From JAAYXS01 sp043820985 (GTDB lineage Bacteria > Planctomycetota > Phycisphaerae > UBA1845 > Fen-1342): DNA of 64,000 nt. Each line of letters starts with the position of its first letter. Position 1 is the first letter of the stretch. Shown one piece after another: positions 25,375-32,684 of this stretch. The translations under genes were made by a program, and so were the position numbers. Below the pieces are notes generated by a model. The model was not told the DNA's origin and did no database searches. It saw only the letters and a program-made list of their open reading frames with translations. The stretch spans positions 22,065 to 86,064 of the forward strand of contig JBDRDH010000068.1 of assembly GCA_043820985.1 (NCBI GenBank), read 5' to 3'.

Positions 25375-27864
25375 TTACTTCGGCGTCGCCGCGTGCAGGA
25401 CCACGCCGCTGATCGCGGGAACCTTGACTGATAGTGTGCGGTCCGTCTCCGGGTAGTGTCCTTCGGCTCCGAACACGCCGGTCCAGATATTGGGTGAATG
25501 GCTTGGCAGGGTGATCGTCACGTCGCGCGGTTGGTCGGAGGCGTTGAGTACGACGATTAGTTGCTCGTCGCGGTCCCAGCGCAGGAACGCCCACACGTCG
25601 GCCCGATCGTCGGTCAGCAGCGTTTGAAACAGGCCAGTGCGCAGTGCCGGGTGGGCGCGCCGCAGGGCGATGGCCCGCCGATAGAACTCCCGGTGATCCT
25701 TCATGACGTGGTTCTCAGCGGGATTCTCGTAGGATTCAAGATCGTCCCAGAGCATGGGTTTGCGGCAGCCGGGATCATCCGCTCCCCACATGCCGGCTTC
25801 GTCGCCGTAGTAGACCATCGGGGCCCCGACATAAGTCATCTGCAGCAAGGCCACCAGGCGCGCCCGGGCATACGCTTCGGCCGCCGGCTTGGAGGTGTTG
25901 TAGTCCGGGCCGTTGTCCTGAAGACGGTTGGCGTGGTCGTAGGCCCGGTCCGGATTGAGGGCCATCGAGACCAAGCGGTCGGTGTCGTGGCTGTTCATCA
26001 GGTTCTGCATGACCAGCGTGGCTGGAACCGGATAAGAGAGCCGCAACTCCTTCAGCCGCCGGTCGAACTCGCTGACCGATATCTTCTGATCGCGGTCCAT
26101 GATCCAGGCCACGACGGCGCGGGCGAAGGGGTAGTTCATGACGGCGTCGAAGTGCTTGCCGTCAAGCCACATGGCGGCCTGGTCCCAGATTTCGCCGGTG
26201 ATGTAGGCTTGCGGGTTGGTGGATTTAACCACTGCGCGCCACTCGACCCAGAAGGGCATGGGGATTTCATTCGGCACGTCCAGCCGCCAGCCGTCGATGC
26301 CGTCGGATGGATCGCTGTCGCCATTGGGGTCCATCCAGCGGCGGGTGACGTTGAAGATGTGCTGTTTGAGCATCTCGCTGGCCAGGCCGGTGGCGCTCTT
26401 TTTGAATTCGGGCAATTCGCCGAAACCGCCCCAGCCGCTGTACTCAAACGGCTCCCAGGAGGTGACGTCGAACCAGTCGGCGAAGCGTGAGTTCTGGCCA
26501 TTGGCCAGCACATCCTGAAACGCCGGGTGCGGGCGACCGACGTGGTTGAAGACACCATCGATGATTACGCGCAAGCCCAGCTCATGGGCCTTGGCGATGA
26601 AACGTAGGAATTGCCGATCGGATTTGCTCCATTGCCAGGTGGAAGGATCGAGCAGGTCCTCCTCAGCGGCTACCTTTTCATAATCGCCCAGCGTGCCGAG
26701 GTGGTCATCAATGTGCATGTAGTTCGTGGCGTCGTACTTGTGGTGGCTATCGGCCTTGAAGACCGGGTTCAGGTAGAGGGCCGTGACGCCCAGGTCGCGC
26801 AGGTAAGGCAGCTTCTCCTCCAGGCCGGCGAGGTCACCACCGTAGTAGCGCGAGGTCAGGTCGAAGTGGCGGAAGTGATTTTCGTCCGGGCTTTCCCAGG
26901 GTGAGCGCGTCTCCCAATGGCTGGTCCAGACCCGCGTGTGCGGCGGATCGTTGGCCGGATCACCGTTGCGGAAGCGGTCGGGCATAAGCTGGTACCAGAT
27001 GGCGTTCTTGGCCCAGTCGGGCGTGTCGAATATGTTCTCGTTTGTGAAACTGCGGGCGTAAGTGTGCGGGGCGCTGGCGGGTTGGCCGCCGTCGTCGAGT
27101 ACGAAGGCGTAGTGCACGGTGTGGACGCGGCCGTCATCCGGCTTCGGCAGGCGCGCCTGGGCTTCGTACAGCGCAGTCAGGGAATCCTGGTGTACGAGGT
27201 GCATCTCGGTCAGCCCGGCACCACGTATGGCCAACTGGACGCGGGCCACGTCGTGCGCCAACGTTTGTAGCCGAACCAGGACCAGGTCGGCGGCCAGGGG
27301 CTGGAAGAAGCGTGGATCGTTGGGACGATGTTCAAGGGCGTCGGCGTTGATCTCGCCATCGCCGCCCCGCCCCGTTGATTCACTCATAATTGCTCGCCGT
27401 CCCAAGCGCAACACCGAGTTGTGCCCATTGTGGCCGTCGTCTTCGTTGTCCGTATTTTTCGGATCGGGGAACCAGCGTTGCCCGTCGACCACGAACTTGT
27501 ACAGATGCTTACCGGCTCCCAGGTCGATGGTCACTGACCAGTAGCCCTCGGCGTCCGGTCCTTTCAGGGGGGTGGCGGTCCGATTCCAGCCATTGAACGT
27601 GCCAGCCAAAGCGACCGACCGAGCCGCTGCCGGTGGCTGGAATCGAAATGTGCATTGCCAGCGTCCGGCTCGGATTGGCTCGACAGCTACTGATGGTGGT
27701 ACGGGGCCCGTCTCGCGATCCGGGGCCACCTTCAAAGGTGGTACGGGCGGCCACTGCTCGGCGGCCTGACAACCCCCAGCACTGACCGGCGCGGACGTAA
27801 TGACGCTCAGAGAAATAATGCCCAACAATATTGGTTGTATGTGGCTGTGTTTGAAGCAATTCAT
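25375..27864 (-). CDS. Secreted GH13 neopullulanase/cyclomaltodextrinase-like enzyme, paralogue 2
   Basis: An 829-residue exported enzyme with the same layout as the protein at 15713-18211: signal peptide (PILLGIISLSVITSAPVSAG), CBM48-like domain (SVALAGTFNGWNRTATPL), second beta domain, then the GH13 barrel. Catalytic regions are IDGVFNHVG, GWRLDVPNEIP, ITGEIWDQA and MNSHDTDRLV. Many segments are identical to paralogue 1, so the two are duplicates within one locus and may differ in fine specificity. ATG 27864 is preceded by AGGAG at good distance; a longer upstream reading is basic and lacks a signal-like start. It is divergent from the transporter operon. Confidence 0.9.
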   Translation of the reverse strand: MNCFKHSHIQPILLGIISLSVITSAPVSAGGCQAAEQWPPVPPLKVAPDRETGPVPPSVAVEPIRAGRWQCTFRFQPPAAARSVALAGTFNGWNRTATPLKGPDAEGYWSVTIDLGAGKHLYKFVVDGQRWFPDPKNTDNEDDGHNGHNSVLRLGRRAIMSESTGRGGDGEINADALEHRPNDPRFFQPLAADLVLVRLQTLAHDVARVQLAIRGAGLTEMHLVHQDSLTALYEAQARLPKPDDGRVHTVHYAFVLDDGGQPASAPHTYARSFTNENIFDTPDWAKNAIWYQLMPDRFRNGDPANDPPHTRVWTSHWETRSPWESPDENHFRHFDLTSRYYGGDLAGLEEKLPYLRDLGVTALYLNPVFKADSHHKYDATNYMHIDDHLGTLGDYEKVAAEEDLLDPSTWQWSKSDRQFLRFIAKAHELGLRVIIDGVFNHVGRPHPAFQDVLANGQNSRFADWFDVTSWEPFEYSGWGGFGELPEFKKSATGLASEMLKQHIFNVTRRWMDPNGDSDPSDGIDGWRLDVPNEIPMPFWVEWRAVVKSTNPQAYITGEIWDQAAMWLDGKHFDAVMNYPFARAVVAWIMDRDQKISVSEFDRRLKELRLSYPVPATLVMQNLMNSHDTDRLVSMALNPDRAYDHANRLQDNGPDYNTSKPAAEAYARARLVALLQMTYVGAPMVYYGDEAGMWGADDPGCRKPMLWDDLESYENPAENHVMKDHREFYRRAIALRRAHPALRTGLFQTLLTDDRADVWAFLRWDRDEQLIVVLNASDQPRDVTITLPSHSPNIWTGVFGAEGHYPETDRTLSVKVPAISGVVLHAATPK

Positions 27865-27900
27865 GGCGGAAACTATACTCCTGTGTCTATGTCGAACGAG

Positions 27901-27924
27901 CGGCGACTGTGGTCGCAGTCGCCG
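27901..27924. promoter_or_regulatory. Perfect inverted repeat between glucanase and transporter genes
   Basis: CGGCGACTG and CAGTCGCCG form 9-bp perfect arms around a 6-base centre, in the ~100-base gap between the divergent neopullulanase 2 and transporter genes. The position suits an operator controlling both; a leader hairpin is the alternative. No regulator gene is adjacent. Confidence 0.45.
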
Positions 27925-27965
27925 TTGGACCAGCAAAGCATACTGGATACCGCTTGACTGGAAAC

Positions 27966-30332
27966 GTGACCAGGCAAATTGTACTCGCCCTGCGTGCCGC
28001 TGTGACGGTGGTCGCGATCATAATCATCTGTGGGGCGTTCGGCTGGGTGATAGCGCGGCCGTTCCTGCGGGCCGACGACCGGGCGGATCGCATCACGTTG
28101 CGCCTGGTGCACTGGGGCGACGATCGCGAGGCCGAGATCGTCAAGCGGCTGGTCGAGGGCTTTGAGAAGAAATACCCGCATATTCAGGTCGAGCGGATTC
28201 ATCCCGGCGGGGCCGAGGCGCTCAAGACCAAAGTGCAGACGATGGTGGCGGCGGGAGATCCGCCGGACGTTTTTCAGCTCGGCTACGAGCGCATCGCCGG
28301 CTGGGCCGACAAGGGGCTGCTGGCCGAGTTGGAGCCGTTCATCGAGCGCGACCAGCAAGCCGGCGATCCGGACGCCCTGTTGTTCGACGATTTCTACACG
28401 AACGTGATCGACACGTTCCGCTTCGACGGTAAGACGATTGGCCAGGGGCCGCTGTATGCCATCGCCAAGGACTTCACGACGGTTGGCTTCTATTACAACA
28501 AGGACCTTTTCAGGAAGGCTGGTGTGCCTGAGCCACCGCTGGACGGGTGGACCTGGGAAGAGTTCATCGAGACGGCCCGCCAGATCGGACAGCTTGAGGG
28601 CTGCTTCGGGGCCGATTGCGTCACCTGGGAGCCGATGCTGCGGCTGTTCTGCTGGACGCACGGCGTAGACTTCACGTACGACCGCTTCGACACGTTTGAT
28701 TTCACCGAGCCGCGCCTGGTGCAGACGTTGGATCGCTTGCGCGGTTGGTTCGAGGAGAACACGCGGGCGCTGCGCAGCGCCAAAACGCAGCTTGAGACCG
28801 GTGAGGAGCCGTTTCTGTCGGGACGGATCGGCATGGCGGGGCCGTTCGGGCGCTGGAAAGTGCCGATTTACCGCCTGATCACGGATTTTGACTGGGATTT
28901 CGCGCCGCTGCCCCACGCCGAGGGCCACGCGCCCGTCAACGGTATCTTCACGTCGGCGTGGACGATGTCGTCCAAGACGACACAGCCGGATGAGTCGTGG
29001 CTGCTGATCCGGTACCTGAGCGGCGAGGAGGGCCAGCGGCTGGTTTCCGAGGCAGGGCTGGCAATTCCGACCATGATTCGCGTGGCGGAGAGCAAGGCGT
29101 TCACCGATCCGACCATCAAGCCGTTTAACGACCGGGTTTATCTTGACATGGTTCCGTATGCCCGGCCGATCGACTGGCCGTCGCATACGAAATATCTCGA
29201 CAAGCTCCGCAAACGCATGGAGGAAATCTACAAGATCGGCCGGCGGGAGACCGCGCCGGTGCTGGCCGACGTACAGGCGGAGTGGGAGGAGTTTCGGCGT
29301 GTTGACGCGACGTATGGTTACCATCCGCGCGTGCCGTGGCGGTCGATAGCGCTGGGGATCATCATCCCCGTGGTGATTGGCGTGCTGGTGGTGGGGGTGT
29401 TCTGGTGGCGCCGCCGGCCGAGCCGGATCGCGTTTCGTGAAGAGCAAGCCGGCATGAGCATGGTCAGCCCATGGGTGATCGGGTTTCTGCTCTTCATGGC
29501 GTTTCCAGTGGTGCTATCGCTGCTCTTGGCGTTTACGAACTGGAGCGGATTGGCGACGCTGGACAAAGCGGAATGGGTGGGGGTTGGGAATCTGAATCAA
29601 ATATACCATGACGCCGGCTTCAGTAAATCACTTGCGGTAACCGCACTATATGCCTTGCTGGCTGTACCGCTCGGGCAGCTTGCGGCCCTGGTCGCGGCGA
29701 TGCTGATGAACGGTGAGATTCCGGGAATCCGCTTCTTCCGGGCGGCGTGGTACTTGCCGAGTGTCCTGGCGGGTGTGGCCATCTCAATCCTGTGGAAGTG
29801 GGTGTTCCACCATGAAAATGGGATGCTGAACGAACTGCTCAACCCTGTTCTGGTGTGGTTTGGCTGGCATGCCCCGCGCTGGTTCGAGAAGGACGCCGAG
29901 ACGTGGGCGGTACCGGCGTTCGTGATTATGAACTTCTGGATGGTAGGGGGCAGCATGATGATCTACCTGGCCGGCTTGAAGGGCATCTCCAAGGACCTCT
30001 ACGAAGCCGCGTCGATTGACGGGGCCCGCTGGCGGCACCGCGTCCGGCACGTGATGCTGCCGATGCTCAGCCCGGTGATCTTCTTCAACACCATCATGGC
30101 GGTGATCGCGTCGTTCCAGATCTTCACGCAGGCCTACGTGATGACCGCCGGCGGCCCCGGCGATGCGACCCGCTTTTACGTACTGTACCTATACAACCAG
30201 GCCTTCGACTTGCATGAAATGGGGTATGCGTCCGCACTGGCATGGTTGCTGTTGATTGTGATTCTGGGACTGACGTTGTCACTGATGTGGGGGAGTAAGC
30301 GGTTTGTGTATTACGAGGCGCTGAGGACGTAG
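27966..30332 (+). CDS. Sugar ABC transporter: substrate-binding protein fused to permease (MalE-MalF-like)
   Basis: A 788-residue fusion. One N-terminal transmembrane helix (about 5-28) is followed by a family-1 sugar-binding domain at about 38-430 (LVHWGDDREAEIVKRLVEGF; PPDVFQLGYERIAGW), a second helix at ~459-480 (ALGIIIPVVIGVLVVGVFWW), then a complete MalF-type permease with the EAA loop LYEAASIDGARWRHRVRHVM near 677. The binding domain would sit outside the inner membrane, tethered at both ends. It would import oligosaccharides, probably those released by the neighbouring glucanases. GTG 27966 is chosen because earlier in-frame codons cross the inverted repeat; a weak ribosome site leaves this uncertain. 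No ATPase gene is nearby, so a shared MsmK-like ATPase is likely. Confidence 0.9.
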   Translation: MTRQIVLALRAAVTVVAIIIICGAFGWVIARPFLRADDRADRITLRLVHWGDDREAEIVKRLVEGFEKKYPHIQVERIHPGGAEALKTKVQTMVAAGDPPDVFQLGYERIAGWADKGLLAELEPFIERDQQAGDPDALLFDDFYTNVIDTFRFDGKTIGQGPLYAIAKDFTTVGFYYNKDLFRKAGVPEPPLDGWTWEEFIETARQIGQLEGCFGADCVTWEPMLRLFCWTHGVDFTYDRFDTFDFTEPRLVQTLDRLRGWFEENTRALRSAKTQLETGEEPFLSGRIGMAGPFGRWKVPIYRLITDFDWDFAPLPHAEGHAPVNGIFTSAWTMSSKTTQPDESWLLIRYLSGEEGQRLVSEAGLAIPTMIRVAESKAFTDPTIKPFNDRVYLDMVPYARPIDWPSHTKYLDKLRKRMEEIYKIGRRETAPVLADVQAEWEEFRRVDATYGYHPRVPWRSIALGIIIPVVIGVLVVGVFWWRRRPSRIAFREEQAGMSMVSPWVIGFLLFMAFPVVLSLLLAFTNWSGLATLDKAEWVGVGNLNQIYHDAGFSKSLAVTALYALLAVPLGQLAALVAAMLMNGEIPGIRFFRAAWYLPSVLAGVAISILWKWVFHHENGMLNELLNPVLVWFGWHAPRWFEKDAETWAVPAFVIMNFWMVGGSMMIYLAGLKGISKDLYEAASIDGARWRHRVRHVMLPMLSPVIFFNTIMAVIASFQIFTQAYVMTAGGPGDATRFYVLYLYNQAFDLHEMGYASALAWLLLIVILGLTLSLMWGSKRFVYYEALRT

Positions 30333-30335
30333 GAG

Positions 30336-30360
30336 TGAGGATCGAGGATTGAGGATTGAG
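30336..30360. repeat. Left inverted repeat flanking the S23 cassette
   Basis: GAGGAT(T/C)-type units repeated three times (for example GAGGATTGAGGATTGAG), beginning four bases after the transporter stop codon. The region pairs with 30769-30800 on the other side of the small gene. Confidence 0.8.
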
Positions 30361-30377
30361 TCGTAAGGGGAAGCGCG

Positions 30378-30824
30378 ATGTTGCGGTCGTATAAGGAACT
30401 GAAGGTCTGGCAGCGGTCGTTTGACCTGTGCAAGCGAGTGTACGGGCTTTCACGGTCATTTCCTGCGGACGAGCGGTTTGGGCTTGTCGTGCAGGTGCGC
30501 CGCGCAGCCGTCTCGATACCGAGCAATATTGCCGAAGGACATAGTCGTGACACGACGCGCGACTACGTGCGGTTCCTGTGGATGGCAAAGGGCTCGCTGG
30601 CTGAGGTAGAGACCCAATTGATGCTCGCTCGCGAGCTGGGTTTCGGAAACACGGATGAAACCGAGGCGGGGCTAGAGGAACTCGACGAAATCGGGCGCAT
30701 GCTCAAGGGCTTGATCCGGTCACTAGGCGGAGAAGCCGCCCGTCGGGCAGACGGGCGTGGCACCTCCGCTCAATCCTCAATCCCCAATCCTCAATCCTCC
30801 CCTACCGAACGCGAGAGATCATGA
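30378..30824 (+). CDS. Four-helix-bundle protein of the 23S rRNA intervening-sequence (S23/IVP) family
   Basis: A 148-residue protein opening LRSYKELKVWQRSFDLCKRV, with RRAAVSIPSNIAEGHSR, LWMAKGSLAEVETQL and DEIGRMLKGLIRSL: the S23 / TIGR02436 pattern. Family members occur inside 23S rRNA intervening sequences or as stand-alone genes of unknown role. Here the gene splits a sugar-transporter operon and is flanked by inverted repeats (30336-30360 and 30769-30800). The last ~25 residues (SSIPNPQSS...) are simply translated repeat and overlap the permease ATG by four bases (ATGA). A perfect 8-bp hairpin (CGCCCGTC-N5-GACGGGCG, 30737-30757) lies in its 3' part. It looks like an inserted cassette rather than part of the transporter. 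Confidence 0.9.
   Translation: MLRSYKELKVWQRSFDLCKRVYGLSRSFPADERFGLVVQVRRAAVSIPSNIAEGHSRDTTRDYVRFLWMAKGSLAEVETQLMLARELGFGNTDETEAGLEELDEIGRMLKGLIRSLGGEAARRADGRGTSAQSSIPNPQSSPTERERS
30769..30800. repeat. Right inverted repeat flanking the S23 cassette
   Basis: CTCAATCCTCAATCCCCAAT-type sequence, complementary to the left repeat at 30336-30360 over roughly 25-30 bases with few mismatches. It lies inside the 3' end of the S23 reading frame. Confidence 0.8.
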
Positions 30825-31756
30825 AGCCGAGCAAAGTCGCCATCTACGCCATCCTCCTCGCCGGCAGCATCATCATGCTGTTCCCGCTCTGGTGGATGGT
30901 CTGCGTCAGCTTCTCGACGCCGGCCGAGGCGAGTGCGGCGGCTACCAGCGCGACGGATTTCAATTGGTGGCCGCGGTTTGGCAACTGGCGGAATTACCCC
31001 GAGGCGCTTTCACACATGGGGACCAGTGGGGCCGGACTGGATGTCGACGAGCGTCCGCACGGCTTGGCCGCCGGATTGATCTGGGATACGCGCGATTTCG
31101 CCAGTCGCTATCGTGGCTTCCTGGACGCATTCGCCAATACCGTGGTCGTCACGATCCTGAGTGTCGTCGGACAGGTGCTCTCGTGCAGTCTGGTGGGGTA
31201 TGCGTTTGCCCGGCTGCGGTTTCGGGGGCGCGGGCCGCTGTTTATCCTGATGATCTCGACCATGATGTTGCCGCCGCAAGTGACGATGATCCCGATGTTC
31301 ATCATGTTTCGCTGGTTTGGGTGGATCGACACGATCCTGCCGCTGGTGGTGCCGATGTTCTTCGGCACGCCGTTCTATGTTTTCATGTTCCGCCAGTTCT
31401 TCGCGCAGGTGCCCGAAGCGCTGGTCGAGGCGGCGCGGATCGACGGTTGCGGTCACATGGGCATCTGGTGGCGGATCATGCTGCCGATGTGTCGGCCGGT
31501 GATCGCCATCACGGCGATTTTCGTGTTCATCTTTGTCTGGAACGACTTCCTGGGCCCGCTGATCTACCTGCACAGCGAACACCAGATGACCTTGGCGGTG
31601 GCGCTGAACTCGTTCAAGAACCAGTACGGCGACTTCCGCGACGCCCACTGGCTGATGGCCGCCAGCATCGTCACCATGATCCCCTGCATCGTGCTGTTCT
31701 TCATGGCGCAGAAGCAGTTCGTCGGCGGCTTGCAGTTAGGAGCGGTGAAGGGGTAG
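30821..31756 (+). CDS. Sugar ABC transporter permease (MalG-like)
   Basis: A 311-residue inner-membrane permease with about six helices, starting KVAIYAILLAGSIIMLFPLWW. The ATPase-contact EAA loop is LVEAARIDGCGHMGIWWRIM. An insertion-rich periplasmic loop at about 35-95 precedes the second helix. It should pair with the binding-protein/permease fusion at 27966-30332 as the second half of the channel. Its ATG overlaps the S23 stop by four bases. The ribosome site is weak (CGAGAGA), possibly because the cassette replaced the original one. A hairpin follows at 31809. Confidence 0.93.
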   Translation: MKPSKVAIYAILLAGSIIMLFPLWWMVCVSFSTPAEASAAATSATDFNWWPRFGNWRNYPEALSHMGTSGAGLDVDERPHGLAAGLIWDTRDFASRYRGFLDAFANTVVVTILSVVGQVLSCSLVGYAFARLRFRGRGPLFILMISTMMLPPQVTMIPMFIMFRWFGWIDTILPLVVPMFFGTPFYVFMFRQFFAQVPEALVEAARIDGCGHMGIWWRIMLPMCRPVIAITAIFVFIFVWNDFLGPLIYLHSEHQMTLAVALNSFKNQYGDFRDAHWLMAASIVTMIPCIVLFFMAQKQFVGGLQLGAVKG

Positions 31757-31808
31757 CGGGGACCGCGAACCTCAAAGACACTAAGGGCACAAAGGGTGAA
31801 TACGAAAC

Positions 31809-31843
31809 GCGGGCGGGTCTCTCTGTATGAGGGACTCGCCCGC
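31809..31843. terminator. Hairpin between MalG-like permease and convergent PEP-CTERM gene
   Basis: GCGGGCGGGTC (31809-31819) pairs with GACTCGCCCGC (31833-31843) with one mismatch. The site lies between two convergent genes, fitting a bidirectional terminator; no U run is present. Confidence 0.6.
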
Positions 31844-31895
31844 GGGATTGTTCATCCATGGCACATACGACCACAAAAAGCCGTGTGTGCGGTTC

Positions 31896-32570
31896 CTAAC
31901 GGCGACGCAATACCAACCCGGCCAGGGCCAGCAGGATCAGCGAAGCCGGCTCGGGGATCAGGGTCAGGTTATAGCGACCGCCCAGCACGTCCAGCTCCAT
32001 CAGGATCGGATCGCCGGGGTTGGCGATGTCGATGCCGATGTTATTGGAGCCACCTTCGTAACCGACCTCGTTGGCCCAGTTATCGCCGCCCTCGGGCGCG
32101 CGGAACTTGAACTCCTTGTAGCCGGCCTCGGGGAAGGTGACAACGGCCGAGTAGATGCCCGCGTCGTAGGACATGACAACCGCTTCGCCCCAATTGTTGA
32201 ACGCACCCTTGATTTCCCAGGCCAGGCCACGGTCTTCGCGGCCGACGCGGTTGAACTGCGGAGTCCAGCCGTCAAAGTGCTCGCCCTCGTAGAAATAGAG
32301 CGTCAGTTCGCCACCGGGGGCATACCCCTTGGCGTTGCTGCTGGGCCACGCGTTGTCCCAGGTTCCGTCGGTGACCTTGAAATAGTGGGTTCCTTCGCTC
32401 TCGCCGGTAAGCGTCTTCGCATAGACCCCACCGCCCATGTCCTGCATCATGTAGTCGGGGTGACCGGGGTTCCATGACTCGTTGAAATCGCCGGCGATGT
32501 AGTAGTCTGCCAGCGCGGGCAGCGCCGCCAGGATTGCCACGGACATAATCGACAACGCAAGTTTCTTCAT
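31896..32570 (-). CDS. PEP-CTERM protein with two possible starch-binding-like beta modules
   Basis: A 224-residue exported protein: Sec signal (MKKLALSIMSVAILAALPALA) and a C-terminal PEP-CTERM sorting tail (PEPASLILLALAGLVLRRR), which an exosortase would process. Between them are two similar beta segments: about 22-100 (YYIAGDFNESWNPG ... HYFKVTDGTWDNAWP) and about 110-195 (GAFNNWGEAVVMS ... KEFKFRAPEGGDNW). Both resemble carbohydrate-binding folds of the pullulanase N-terminal or CBM48 kind. Location at the end of the glucan locus suggests glucan capture at the cell surface; this is inference. AGGAGAGAG upstream of the ATG is the ribosome site. Confidence 0.8.
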   Translation of the reverse strand: MKKLALSIMSVAILAALPALADYYIAGDFNESWNPGHPDYMMQDMGGGVYAKTLTGESEGTHYFKVTDGTWDNAWPSSNAKGYAPGGELTLYFYEGEHFDGWTPQFNRVGREDRGLAWEIKGAFNNWGEAVVMSYDAGIYSAVVTFPEAGYKEFKFRAPEGGDNWANEVGYEGGSNNIGIDIANPGDPILMELDVLGGRYNLTLIPEPASLILLALAGLVLRRR

Positions 32571-32684
32571 AATCTCTCTCCTTCTCCTTTTCCCTTTCCT
32601 CTTCCTCGAGCAGGGAATTATAAACTCCGAGCGACGGCCACCAGCCCCCAGGCTGGCGGCCGCCACACGCTTTTAACCTACCAA

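Noticed and set aside
31773..31803. A-rich stretch with AAGACACTAAGGGCACAAAG, like a dispersed short repeat
   Set aside because: A single copy is seen in the window, so it cannot be supported as a repeat from this sequence alone.
30757..31830. A 357-codon open frame overlapping the MalG-like permease gene
   Set aside because: It is in another frame of the permease gene, gives an Arg/Ala-rich product with no domain, and the permease frame has clear helices and an EAA loop.
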